The notes: generated by a model from the letters alone, not told the origin. 26,392 bases of DNA from JBPBQZ01 sp050955105 (GCA_050955105.1 JBPBQZ010000043.1:1-26392), one strand, 5' to 3'; shown: positions 14,690-22,717, counted from the stretch's first letter. A program made the numbers and translations.

Positions 14690-15160
14690 ATGCGCCCGTT
14701 CAATATCTATAAATCACCTGGACACCTGGTCCGCCGCGCCAACCAGATCTTCGTTTCGCTATTCATCGAGCAACTGGCCGATCAATTGACGCCGGTGCAA
14801 TTTGGCTTGATGGCAGTGCTGCAAGCATCGGAAGGTCTCGACCAGATTACGCTGGCGAAGAAATTGGCCTTGGATAAATCGACTGCGGGTGCGGTGCTGG
14901 CACGCCTCGAGGCGAAGGGCTGGGTGGAGCGCCGTTCCGATCCCACCGACTTGCGGCGCCGCGTGCTGTATGCCACCCGTAAGGGCCGCAGCGTTTACCA
15001 AGCGGTGCGCGACGAAGCCGAAAAAACGCAACGCCGCTTTCTGAAGCCGCTCGATGCGCAAGAGCGCGAGGTTTTCCTGCGGCTGCTGACTAAGCTGGTG
15101 GTCTCGAATAACGAAAACAGCCGGGCGCCACTGCACGCCGAAGCCTCGATCGAAGACTGA
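14690..15160 (+). CDS. MarR-family transcriptional regulator
   Basis: A 156-residue MarR protein with the usual winged helix-turn-helix in the middle. The recognition region is TLAKKLALDKSTAGAVLARLEAKGWVERR (about 55-83), and the wing follows with SDPTDLRRRVLYATRKGR. N- and C-terminal helices (residues 5-35 and 105-140) form the dimer. The start is uncertain: ATG 14690 gives the best alignment, but no good ribosome site is visible, and ATG 14660 or 14633 would add 10-19 residues. MarR proteins near aromatic or CoA-thioester catabolic genes usually respond to an acid or its CoA ester. Candidate targets are the palindrome at 15246-15259 before the binding-protein gene and the repeat at 11761-11790. 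Confidence 0.88.
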   Translation: MRPFNIYKSPGHLVRRANQIFVSLFIEQLADQLTPVQFGLMAVLQASEGLDQITLAKKLALDKSTAGAVLARLEAKGWVERRSDPTDLRRRVLYATRKGRSVYQAVRDEAEKTQRRFLKPLDAQEREVFLRLLTKLVVSNNENSRAPLHAEASIED

Positions 15161-15165
15161 ATGAG

Positions 15166-15196
15166 CGCGCGCCGCGGGTTGCCGGAGCGGCGTGCG
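15166..15196 (+). terminator. Hairpin after marR-like gene, weak terminator candidate
   Basis: CGCGCGCCGC (15166-15175) pairs with GCGGCGTGCG (15187-15196), 10 bp with one G-U pair and an 11-nt loop, starting 6 nt after the MarR stop. No T-run follows, so factor-independent termination is doubtful. Confidence 0.4.
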
Positions 15197-15245
15197 AAAT
15201 CAGGGTTTACGTCAGGACAAATCTCCCACCGCCTTGCCGCGCGCG

Positions 15246-15259
15246 ACCTGCATGCAGGT
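15246..15259. promoter_or_regulatory. Perfect 14-bp palindrome upstream of the binding-protein promoter
   Basis: ACCTGCATGCAGGT is a perfect, uninterrupted palindrome ending 11 bp before the -35 box of the promoter at 15271-15299. It lies between the MarR gene and the substrate-binding protein gene. A MarR or other dimeric regulator is the obvious candidate to bind it, though this is not shown. Confidence 0.5.
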
Positions 15260-15270
15260 AACCCCACCAA

Positions 15271-15299
15271 TTGCGGGCGCACAAATTTAACTGTAGATT
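15271..15299 (+). promoter_or_regulatory. Probable sigma70 promoter of the binding-protein operon
   Basis: TTGCGG (15271-15276), an exact 17-bp spacer, then TAGATT (15294-15299) within an AT-rich stretch, about 60 bp before the ATG. The boxes match the consensus at 4/6 each. Position fits the start of the unit 15358-19006. Confidence 0.5.
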
Positions 15300-15357
15300 A
15301 ATATCACTCGAATCAAGGCACTACCCGACGTACAAAAACTAGACAGGAGACGATTCG

Positions 15358-16560
15358 ATGATGCGGAAATTGATCAACGCCAGCGTAGTTGCGCTGGCGT
15401 TGGGCGGCCTGGGCGTGGCGACGTCGGTCAATGCTGCGTCGGCCACTGAACCGATCAAGGTCGGAATGATTCTGGTCGATAGCGGGCCATTCGCGTCCAA
15501 CTATGGTTTGGCCGATGCGGCCAAATTGTCGGTCTCCTTGCTCAATGCCGACGGCGGTGCGCTCGGGCGCAAGTTTGAGCTGGCAGTGGAAAGCAATCCC
15601 GGCACGCCCGCGGGCGCAATCGCCGCGGCGACGCGTGCGGTGCAACAAGACGGCGCGCCGTTCTTGATGGGAATGTTTTTCTCGTCGATGTCGCTGGCCT
15701 TGGGGCCGAAGCTGCCCGGCCTCAACGCTTTGGCGTTCGATACCACGGCTGCATCGGAGGACTTGACCGGCAAGAGTTGCCAAGCCAATTACTTCCGCGT
15801 GGCGGTGAATGACGGCATGATCGTCAATGCCTTCAAAGCCTACCTGAAGCAAAATAATCTGAAGAGCTGGGACCTCATCGCCACGGATTTCGCCGGCGGT
15901 CACGACTTCGCCAAGAAGTTCACGGCAATGGTCGAGGCTAGCGGTGGCAGCGTTGGCAAGACCCTGTTCAATCCCTTGGGTACCAGCGATTTTGGATCTT
16001 ATATCTCGCAGCTTGGCAGCAAGCCGTCACAAGGTTTGGCGGTGATGGTGCTCGGCAATGATGCGGTAACCTTCGCGAAACAACAGCAGCAATTCGGCCT
16101 GTTTCAAAAATACAAGACAGTTATCTCGAATTCATTCACCAACGACATCGTGCTCGATGCGCAAGGCGAGGGCGTGATGAACGTGGTGGCTAACGTCGGT
16201 TACTTGAACTCCTTGCCGGGCGACAAGAATGCGGCCTTCGTCAAGGCTTTCGACGCGCAATATCATGCGAAGCCGAACTTCATGCAGGCTGATTTATACG
16301 TGGCCTTCGAGTTGCTGCGCGATGCGATCAATAAGGCGCATTCCACTGATGTGCCGGCGGTACGTGCCACGCTATCAGGGTTACACGCAAACACCATCTA
16401 TGGCGATGTCGAAATGCGCGCGGCGGATCATCAGTTGGTACGGCAGACGCTGATGGCGCAGGTAATCAAAGGCGCCGATGGCAAGCCGGCGCTGGCGATA
16501 CGTGCCACCTATCCGGGCGCGGCTATCACGCCGCCGCCCAGCCCCGCGTGCAAGCTGTGA
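15358..16560 (+). CDS. Periplasmic substrate-binding protein, branched-chain amino acid (LivK) type
   Basis: ABC-transporter binding protein of 400 residues (Peripla_BP_6 type, HAAT family). Signal peptide MMRKLINASVVALALGGLGVATSVNA, cleavage at about residue 26; no lipobox Cys, so it is soluble in the periplasm. The mature start EPIKVGMILVDSGPFASNYG and the two-lobed pattern (GAIAAATRAVQ; WDLIATDFAGGHDFAKKF; QADLYVAFELLRDAI) are typical. AGGAGA 7 nt upstream sets the start. No permease or ATPase gene follows; instead come an SDR and an ADH. In this family, copies next to catabolic genes often bind aromatic or other organic acids rather than amino acids. The LivG/LivF genes at the right edge, on the other strand, might supply the membrane part. 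Confidence 0.9.
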   Translation: MMRKLINASVVALALGGLGVATSVNAASATEPIKVGMILVDSGPFASNYGLADAAKLSVSLLNADGGALGRKFELAVESNPGTPAGAIAAATRAVQQDGAPFLMGMFFSSMSLALGPKLPGLNALAFDTTAASEDLTGKSCQANYFRVAVNDGMIVNAFKAYLKQNNLKSWDLIATDFAGGHDFAKKFTAMVEASGGSVGKTLFNPLGTSDFGSYISQLGSKPSQGLAVMVLGNDAVTFAKQQQQFGLFQKYKTVISNSFTNDIVLDAQGEGVMNVVANVGYLNSLPGDKNAAFVKAFDAQYHAKPNFMQADLYVAFELLRDAINKAHSTDVPAVRATLSGLHANTIYGDVEMRAADHQLVRQTLMAQVIKGADGKPALAIRATYPGAAITPPPSPACKL

Positions 16561-16597
16561 TGCGGCGGCTTGCCTGCCTTCTGCGAGGACTTAAAAC

Positions 16598-17461
16598 GTG
16601 ATGATTCCTCAAGCGGTGGCGCACACGATTGCGCAATCTTTGACGGGCAAGGTGGCACTCGTGACCGGTGGTGGCTCCGGCATTGGCGCCGCGGCGGCAA
16701 AGCGTCTGATCGACGCCGGCGCCGCGGTGTTGGTAGTGGATCGTGATTTTGAGAAAGCGCGGGCCGTGGCCCAGGCATTGGGCGAGCGCGCTCAGGCATG
16801 CGCTGCCGACGTCAGTTCGGAGAGCGCCATGCAAGCCGCCGTGGACCAGGCGGTGGCGACGTTCGGCGCGCTCGACATCGGTGTCAACGCGGCTGGCTAT
16901 GGCATGTCAGCGGAAGTGCTCGACATGGATGTGCAGCGTTGGACCGACCTGATGAGTGTGACGCTGGGTGGTGTTTTCATTTCATGCAAGCTCGAGGCAC
17001 GGCAAATGGTGCGGCAAGGCCGCGGCGGTGTAGTAATCAACATCGCTTCTACCAACGCCTTACAGCCTGCCGAGGGCATGAGCGCTTATTGCGCGGCCAA
17101 GGCGGGCGTGGCGATGTTCACGCGCGTGGCGGCGATGGAGTTGGCGCAACACAATGTACGGGTGGTGGGTGTTGGACCGGGTCTCACCGAAACACCGGCC
17201 ACGCAGGCCATGCTCGCGGCGCCGGTAACGAATGCCGCCTATCTTGGAAATATCCCGGCCGGCCGCGCCGCACAAGCCAGCGAGATCGCGTCGCTGATCG
17301 CGTTTCTCGCCTCGCCCGAGGCGGCGTATATCACCGGCGACACCCTCTACATGGATGGCGGGCTGCTGACACGCAGCTATCCATCATTGGCATCGCGCCG
17401 GCCCGCCGGTTACGCCGGCGCCGATTTCTTGAAAACGCTCGACCAGGAGGCCGCATCATGA
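16598..17461 (+). CDS. Short-chain dehydrogenase/reductase (SDR), second copy
   Basis: Classical SDR of 287 residues. Cofactor motif TGGGSGIG (23-30), acidic Asp48 after strand 2 (VVDRD, pointing to NAD), NAAG (97-100), Ser151 (NIASTNA), Tyr164 and Lys168 (YCAAK). The structural/catalytic Asn of SDR helix alpha4 is replaced by Ser120 (LMSVTLGGVF), a mild oddity. The C-terminus has an extra segment of about 35 residues after MDGGLLT, longer than in typical SDRs. GAGGA about 10 nt before the ATG supports the start. The stop overlaps the start of the ADH gene (ATGA), so the two are translationally coupled and their products probably act on the same or successive alcohols. Confidence 0.92.
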   Translation: MMIPQAVAHTIAQSLTGKVALVTGGGSGIGAAAAKRLIDAGAAVLVVDRDFEKARAVAQALGERAQACAADVSSESAMQAAVDQAVATFGALDIGVNAAGYGMSAEVLDMDVQRWTDLMSVTLGGVFISCKLEARQMVRQGRGGVVINIASTNALQPAEGMSAYCAAKAGVAMFTRVAAMELAQHNVRVVGVGPGLTETPATQAMLAAPVTNAAYLGNIPAGRAAQASEIASLIAFLASPEAAYITGDTLYMDGGLLTRSYPSLASRRPAGYAGADFLKTLDQEAAS

Positions 17462-18405
17462 AGGCGCTAGTGTATGAAGGCGATCGGCGCATGACCTTGC
17501 GCGACTTGCCCGAGCCCGTGGTTGCGGCCGACGAGGTGTTGATTCGCGTGGCCGCGGTCGGCGTTTGCGGTTCTGACGTGGGCGTCGTGCGTGATGGCGT
17601 GCCGGCGCTGCCGACGCCCGTGGTATTGGGACATGAATTCGGCGGTTGGCGCAGCGACACGGGCGAATTCGTGGTGGTCAATCCCATCGTGTCTTGCGGT
17701 GTCTGCGCAGCCTGTCGCAGCGGCCGCACGCAATTGTGCGCAACCCGCAAGCTGATCGGCTTTCGGCGACAGGGCGCTTACGCCGAACGCGTCGCAGTAC
17801 CCGTGAGCAATCTCGTGCCCGCGACCGGCCTCAGCGCCGGCCAGGCTGTGTTGGCCGAGCCGACCGCGAATGGCGTGCATGCCTGGCGGCGCGCCGGATC
17901 GCCGAGCGCACGCGTCGCGGTCATCGGCGCGGGTTCAGTCGGACTATGTTTGACGCATGTATTGAAGTCGCAAGGCGTGCAGGACATTACGGTGGTGGAT
18001 ATTGCGACAGCGCGGCTCGAGCATGCATTGTCGCTGGGCGCGGACCAAGTGGCTGAGTCGCTGAGCGGCGCGTACGAGGCCGTGTTCGACGCCGCCGGCA
18101 CGGCGCGTACGCGCGCCATGGCAGTCGCCAGTGTGGTGCCTGGCGGAACCGTCGCGCTGATCGGCTTGCATGACGACACCTTGGCTTTGTCGGCCGGCGC
18201 ATTGATCGTTGGCGACAAGACGATCTGCGGCTGCTTCGCCTATACCGCGGCAGAGTTTCGCGACGCGGTGGGGCTATGCGCGAATTTCGATACGGCGTGG
18301 GTCGACAGCGTGCCGTTCGCCGCATCGGCAAGCGCCTACACCGAGTTATTGCAGGGTCGTGGTTCGCCAGTGCATGGCAAAACGCAGTTTCACTTCGACG
18401 CTTGA
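17458..18405 (+). CDS. Zinc-dependent alcohol dehydrogenase (MDR family), shortened
   Basis: Medium-chain dehydrogenase of 315 residues. Catalytic zinc ligands Cys37 (GVCGSD) and His59-Glu60 (GHE), four structural-zinc cysteines at 80, 83, 86 and 94, Glu134 (AEP), and a Rossmann GAGSVG (157-162) with Asp181 after strand 2 for NAD. It is shorter than the usual 340-350 residues: the strand-turn normally following GHE (GVVxxVGxGVxxxxxGDRV) is cut to GHEFGGWRSDTGEFVVVNP. All metal ligands survive, so the protein can still be active. The start overlaps the SDR stop by 4 nt. Sorbitol/threonine-dehydrogenase-like family members oxidise secondary alcohols; the actual substrate is unknown. Confidence 0.9.
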   Translation: MKALVYEGDRRMTLRDLPEPVVAADEVLIRVAAVGVCGSDVGVVRDGVPALPTPVVLGHEFGGWRSDTGEFVVVNPIVSCGVCAACRSGRTQLCATRKLIGFRRQGAYAERVAVPVSNLVPATGLSAGQAVLAEPTANGVHAWRRAGSPSARVAVIGAGSVGLCLTHVLKSQGVQDITVVDIATARLEHALSLGADQVAESLSGAYEAVFDAAGTARTRAMAVASVVPGGTVALIGLHDDTLALSAGALIVGDKTICGCFAYTAAEFRDAVGLCANFDTAWVDSVPFAASASAYTELLQGRGSPVHGKTQFHFDA

Positions 18406-18433
18406 ACAGACCGATCGAACCAGGAGAAGCATG

Positions 18434-19006
18434 ATGAGCGAAGCAACCACGAGCGCTACCAGTTCACAGCCGAGCTCGGCTCGGCCCAAGGGCGGTCAGA
18501 TCCAGGTCTTCACCGCGGCGGATGCCAAGCCGCTCGAGGAAACCGGCATGATGCGCATGGCCGCGCCGCCGCCCGAACGCAAGCCATTGAACGCGGTGTT
18601 TGCCGAAGCAGCCGGCCAGGCCACCACCACGCGCGTGTTGTTCAGCACACCGGGACCAGGCGGCTTCAGCCTCGTCTACGCGTGGCTCAAGAGCGGCTTT
18701 CCCTTGCCGCGGCATTCGCACGATTCCGATTGCGTCTACTACATCATCGGTGGCGAACTCACGCTTGGAAATAAGGTGCTCAAAGGCGGCGACGGCTTCT
18801 TCGTGCCCGCCGATTGTGTGTACGCCTACACGCCCGGCCCGGATGGCGTGGAGATACTGGAATTTCGTACCAGCAGTGATTTCGATTTTGTGATGCGCAG
18901 CGGCACCTTGCCGATGTGGGAACACATGGCGGCCATCTGCAAGGCAAATTCGGAAAACTGGAAAAGCGAAACCCCGCCGACGCGGCAGTCCACCGGACTA
19001 GGCTGA
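18434..19006 (+). CDS. Cupin-domain protein with incomplete metal site
   Basis: A 190-residue protein with one cupin domain (about 70-150) behind a 40-residue Ser/Thr/Ala-rich N-terminus. Cupin motif 1 is RHSHDSDCVYYIIGG: His94 and His96 are present, but the usual Glu is Cys100. Motif 2 is GDGFFVPADCVYAY, where the usual His is Tyr130. Metal binding would thus need other ligands (Asp97, Asp99 or Cys100), or the protein may bind ligand without metal. AGGAGA lies 7 nt before ATG 18434; the ATG at 18431 just ahead is too close but possible. It follows the ADH by about 25 nt in the same unit. Its 3' end overlaps the convergent TetR gene by 9 nt. Role in the pathway (isomerase, dioxygenase or sensor) is open. 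Confidence 0.8.
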   Translation: MSEATTSATSSQPSSARPKGGQIQVFTAADAKPLEETGMMRMAAPPPERKPLNAVFAEAAGQATTTRVLFSTPGPGGFSLVYAWLKSGFPLPRHSHDSDCVYYIIGGELTLGNKVLKGGDGFFVPADCVYAYTPGPDGVEILEFRTSSDFDFVMRSGTLPMWEHMAAICKANSENWKSETPPTRQSTGLG

Positions 19007-19894
19007 ATTCGTCTGGCGCGCCACGCGTTTGCGCGGCGTGGCGGGGCTGTTGCGGCGACTTTCGTGCGACGCGCCCGCGCTTCGACGAGTGCCTTCGACG
19101 CTTGGCGCCTTGCGACGCGCGGCCGTCTTGCGCGCCGGACTGCGCGGCGTATGCCGCCAACCGGCGATGCCCTCGAGCAGCAACTCAAGCCCACATTCGA
19201 AGACCTCCGCGGGGCTTTGCTTCACCATATATCGCCCGAGAAACTTGATACCTGCGTTGCCACGGGCGGGCAGATTATTCAACTGCGCGACGAACGACTC
19301 ACCCACTTCGCTCGGCGAGTGGCCGTGGGCTTCCCAACTTGCGGTATTCAAGGCGTGCAGCATAACGAGATAGAACGCCATCGAGGCATCGGCCGCGCTA
19401 AAGCCCGCTTCGCGCAGCACATTGCCGCCGAGGTTGGTGTAGGCAACGCCATAGTCCTGGCCGCCCTCCGGCACCTTCTGGAATAGGCGGAACGCGCTGT
19501 GGCTGGAGAAATACATCGTCACGCCGCGCCAGCGGGTCAGGTTCGCGTAGGCCACCTTGGCCAGCGTTTCCAGATCGTGGCGCCAGTCGCCGGTTAGCGG
19601 CGGCGTACGCTCCATGCGCTCTTTGTAGGCGGCGTTGATGATGGCGCTGAGCAAGTCGTCGCGATTGCCGATGTAGTAGTGGATCAGCGCGCTCGTCACG
19701 TGGAACTCGCGCGCCATGCGCGCCACGGTGATCTCCGACAGGGATTCGCCGAGCGCCAACTCGGCCGCGCGCGCGACGATTACCTCATGCGAGATCGATG
19801 GGTAATCGGCGCCCGATGCGTTTTTCGAAGGACGTCCGACCCCGCGCTTGACCGGTAGCGCCGCGGGCGCTGGTTTCTTTTTTGTAGCAGGCAT
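18998..19894 (-). CDS. TetR-family regulator with basic N- and C-terminal tails
   Basis: A TetR protein of 299 residues, about 90 longer than usual. The N-terminal tail (1-35) is Lys/Pro-rich and contains RGVGRPSK (17-24), which resembles an AT-hook. The helix-turn-helix is at about 52-80 (SLSEITVARMAREFHVTSALIHYYIGNRDDLL). The ligand domain spans about 90-245. From about residue 252 to the end is a Lys/Arg/Ser/Ala/Pro tail recalling histone H1-like bacterial proteins. The start is uncertain: ATG 19894 is used, but an ATG at 19927 is also open and neither has a clear ribosome site. It lies 81 nt downstream of the exporter gene on the same strand, so it likely controls that exporter; its 3' end overlaps the cupin gene by 9 nt. 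Confidence 0.82.
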   Translation of the reverse strand: MPATKKKPAPAALPVKRGVGRPSKNASGADYPSISHEVIVARAAELALGESLSEITVARMAREFHVTSALIHYYIGNRDDLLSAIINAAYKERMERTPPLTGDWRHDLETLAKVAYANLTRWRGVTMYFSSHSAFRLFQKVPEGGQDYGVAYTNLGGNVLREAGFSAADASMAFYLVMLHALNTASWEAHGHSPSEVGESFVAQLNNLPARGNAGIKFLGRYMVKQSPAEVFECGLELLLEGIAGWRHTPRSPARKTAARRKAPSVEGTRRSAGASHESRRNSPATPRKRVARQTNSA

Positions 19895-19975
19895 GGCTTG
19901 CCAGAGGCGAATGATGGAATCGATCATATCGCACAAGTGCGGGGGATGAAGCGGGTATGACGCTCCGCGTGCCAA

Positions 19976-21478
19976 CTAGCATAGGTCCGTCCTGCGAACC
20001 AGCATTGCGGCGAGCGCAGCGCCGGTGAAGCTGACGGCGGCTGCCACGAGCAATGCCGCATGAAAACCTTCGGCGAAACTTTGCCCGACCAGACCGAACA
20101 GTAGCCGCTGCAACGCTTCGGGGAAGCGCGCCATGACCGGTAAATTGCTGTTTCCGAGCTCGCGTGCCGCGGCGGTGACCTCGAGCGCAAGGTCGGCGCG
20201 CATGGCCAGACCATCGACCAACGCCGAGTGTGAGGTGGAAGTGATGACCGCGCCGAGACCTGCGACGCCGAGTGCATAGCCGAATTGGCGCGACGTTGCA
20301 CTGATGCCGGCCGCCATGCCGGTTCTATCACCCGGCACGACACCGATGGCAACGTGGGTGATCTGTGCATTGATCAGACCGGCGCCGGTGCCAGCCGTCA
20401 ATAGTGGAATAGCTATACCGAATTCAGCGTGTATCGCCGACGCCAACGCCAGGTCTGCTAGGCCGATGATCGCCAGCCCACCGGCAAACTGGACTTGCGG
20501 CGCAAGCAGCCGGCTCAGGCGCGCGGCAAACGGTGGCACGATCAGCATCGGTAGGCTCAACGGCAGCAAGGCCAAGCCGATTTCCGCTGCGCCTAGCTGT
20601 GCTGCGCGGGTGAGGTAGAGTGGCACGTAGACAAACAAGGACCAGTATCCGACCGAAGCCGCAACCGCAACGACCAATACGCCGATGAAAGAAGGCACCG
20701 CGAACAACTTCAAGTCAAACATCGGATGCGATGATCGGCGCTCTACAGCTACAAATACAGAAAGCAGCGACAACGCCAGGGCGATTAAAGAGATCTCGGA
20801 GAGGTTTGACCAACCGAGATGATTGCCACGCATCAATGCATAGATCAGCGCGATCAAGCCCGGTGTAAAGCATGCGAATCCAGGGAAATCGAAGCGCCCA
20901 GCACTCCCAATAGCTGACTCTCGAAGCAATTTTGGTACGAGCAGTGCGATCCATAACGCCACGGGCAGATTGATAAAAAAGATCCAATGCCAATTGGATT
21001 GGCTGAGGATTTGGCCACCGAACGTCGGGCCGAGAGCCAAGCCAAGACCTCCCGCGGTCGCCCAGATGCCATACGCCATCGAACGATCGCGAGCCTCGAA
21101 AGTTGATGCGACCAGGGCCATGCTGCAGCTGGCCACGCACGCGCCGCCAGCTCCCTGAGCTGCGCGCGCGACATTTAAAAAAATTCCGTTGAATGCGAAT
21201 CCGCAAGCCGCCGAGGCCGCGGCGAAGAGCACTATTCCAAACAAGAAAATTCGCCGTCGGCCGCAGCGGTCCGCGCATGCACCTGCCGCTAATAACAAAG
21301 AGCCATAACTCAAGGTATATGCGTTGACGATCCACTGCAGGTGCTCGAAATCGAGATGCAAATCGCGCTCGATTGACGGTATCGCGACTGATACCACCGT
21401 AATGTCGAGCGAAACCATGAGTACAGCAAAAGACAGGGTCGACAAGGCGCCCCACTGCTTCAAAGACCAGTGTTTCAT
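19976..21478 (-). CDS. MFS transporter, DHA2 (EmrB/QacA) family
   Basis: Inner-membrane proton-driven exporter of about 500 residues with roughly 14 hydrophobic segments. The N-terminal LMVSLDITVVSVAIPSIERDL is the DHA2 signature around helix 1, followed by LQWIVNAYTLSYGSLLL, the loop motif ADRCGRRRIFLFG (motif A) and ALGPTFGGQI (motif C, antiporter). ATG 21478 is chosen; a GTG ten codons earlier (21508) is also possible, and neither has a good ribosome site. The stretch about 20760-21000 and 21300-21360 is near 50% G+C by my count against about 70% in the 3' part of the same gene, so the gene looks mosaic. The TetR gene 81 nt downstream is the likely local regulator. Substrate: probably an organic toxic compound or pathway intermediate. 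Confidence 0.9.
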   Translation of the reverse strand: MKHWSLKQWGALSTLSFAVLMVSLDITVVSVAIPSIERDLHLDFEHLQWIVNAYTLSYGSLLLAAGACADRCGRRRIFLFGIVLFAAASAACGFAFNGIFLNVARAAQGAGGACVASCSMALVASTFEARDRSMAYGIWATAGGLGLALGPTFGGQILSQSNWHWIFFINLPVALWIALLVPKLLRESAIGSAGRFDFPGFACFTPGLIALIYALMRGNHLGWSNLSEISLIALALSLLSVFVAVERRSSHPMFDLKLFAVPSFIGVLVVAVAASVGYWSLFVYVPLYLTRAAQLGAAEIGLALLPLSLPMLIVPPFAARLSRLLAPQVQFAGGLAIIGLADLALASAIHAEFGIAIPLLTAGTGAGLINAQITHVAIGVVPGDRTGMAAGISATSRQFGYALGVAGLGAVITSTSHSALVDGLAMRADLALEVTAAARELGNSNLPVMARFPEALQRLLFGLVGQSFAEGFHAALLVAAAVSFTGAALAAMLVRRTDLC

Positions 21479-21613
21479 TGCTAAAGGATTGCCCGGTGCA
21501 ACGGTCACGGGGCATGACCAATTGAATGGACCGTGCCGCTCAGAAAGCGGGAGGGGCAGTACAGGAATCAGGCGGACGGTTTGAACGTGGGGTGGGCGGA
21601 GAGTGTACGGAAT

Positions 21614-22429
21614 TTATCGGCTGCCGCAAGCCGGACGGGGAAACACCGGCGCACGCTTCTCGCGAAACGCGCGCACGCCCTCGGCGAAAGCCTCGGTCTT
21701 GGCGAGCGCGCGCTGGCGCGTGGCCTCGTAGGCGAGTTGCGTGGGCAGGTCGTTGCCTTCGGCGGCGGCGAATGCCTGACGGGTTTCCAGCGCGGCATGT
21801 GCGGGCGTTTGCGCCAGGCGTCGTGCCAGCGTGGTGGCCTCGGCGAGCAGGCCGACATCGTCGACGCAGCGCCAGATCATGCCCCACTGTTCGGCTTGCT
21901 CCGCGCTCAGCCGGTCGCCAAGCAAAGTCAGCGCGCGGGCGCGGGCGGGGCCCAGCAGGCGCGGCAAGAACCAGCTGCATCCAAGGTCCGGCACCAGGCC
22001 GAGCTTGGTCATGAAGGGCAGGTAGAAGTAGGCGCTGCGCGCTGCAACGACGATATCGGCGGCCAGCGCAATGCCGACACCACCGCCGGCCGCTACACCG
22101 TTGACGGCGGCCACGATCGGCACCGGGCACGCCTGCAGATCGAGTATCAGCGGATTCATCAGCCGTTCCATGACCTCGCTGGGCGGTACTTCGTCAACCT
22201 GATCGGGCGCGGGCTTGGCCAGGTCCGCGCCGGCGCAGAAAGCCTTGCCGGCACCGCTCAATACCAAGGCGCGAACTTCAGTAGCGCCGCTCGGGCTGGC
22301 GATTGCCGCCAGCACGGCGCGCAACTCCACCAGCAGTTTTTGAGACAAGCCATTGAACATTTCGGGACGGTTCAAGGTGACAAAAGCGATGCCGTCGTCG
22401 ACGCGGTAGAGCAGTTGTTGATAGTCCAT
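21614..22429 (-). CDS. Enoyl-CoA hydratase/isomerase, PaaG-like
   Basis: Crotonase-fold protein of 271 residues, start at MDYQQLLYRVDDGI. The oxyanion-hole segments are AFCAGADL (64-70) and AAGGGVGIALAADIV (113-127). Neither hydratase glutamate is kept: the first is Gly119 (GGVGIAL) and the second falls in FMTKLGLVPDLG, where Asp148 is the only acid. The run ARSAYFYLPFMTKLGLVPDLGCSWFLPRLLG and later AEQAEQWGMIW are typical of PaaG (1,2-epoxyphenylacetyl-CoA or 3,4-dehydroadipyl-CoA isomerase) and related delta3-delta2-enoyl-CoA isomerases. An isomerase is therefore more likely than a hydratase. An open frame extends upstream past the start but without family similarity. It is divergent from the AraC gene, which may control it. 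No aromatic ring epoxidase (paaABCDE) is in view. Confidence 0.88.
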   Translation of the reverse strand: MDYQQLLYRVDDGIAFVTLNRPEMFNGLSQKLLVELRAVLAAIASPSGATEVRALVLSGAGKAFCAGADLAKPAPDQVDEVPPSEVMERLMNPLILDLQACPVPIVAAVNGVAAGGGVGIALAADIVVAARSAYFYLPFMTKLGLVPDLGCSWFLPRLLGPARARALTLLGDRLSAEQAEQWGMIWRCVDDVGLLAEATTLARRLAQTPAHAALETRQAFAAAEGNDLPTQLAYEATRQRALAKTEAFAEGVRAFREKRAPVFPRPACGSR

Positions 22430-22622
22430 AGGTGCTTGTCTCGAAAAAGTGTGCCGTGCGGTGGCTGGCCGCCGTGTCCGCTGCATAACTTGCAGTTTCG
22501 CTAAAGCGCGAGTTTGCGGGCGCAGGCATGGGAATTCAATGATCAATTCGGGCAACTGCATTGGCGCCGGCTTGCAAAAACCAGTAGCGGCGGCGCAGTG
22601 CTCGGCTCCGAACCGGTATTTC

Positions 22623-22651
22623 TTGACACATCCGGTGCGCTTGCCTAGCCT
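22623..22651 (+). promoter_or_regulatory. Possible promoter of the AraC-family gene
   Basis: A perfect TTGACA (22623-22628), a 17-bp spacer and a weak -10 box TAGCCT (22646-22651), about 65 bp before the AraC start. The remainder of the 288-bp divergent region (22430-22717) shows no clear operator pair. Moderate to low support because of the poor -10 box. Confidence 0.45.
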
Positions 22652-22717
22652 TTCCGAGATTGTCGAGCGGCGCAATAGCCGCCCGGTCGATTCATCAATC
22701 AAGTTGGAAGGCTGACC

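Noticed and set aside
21503..21519. GGTCA-n7-TGACC inverted repeat near the exporter start
   Set aside because: A 5-bp arm is too short to be convincing, and no matching promoter is visible next to it.
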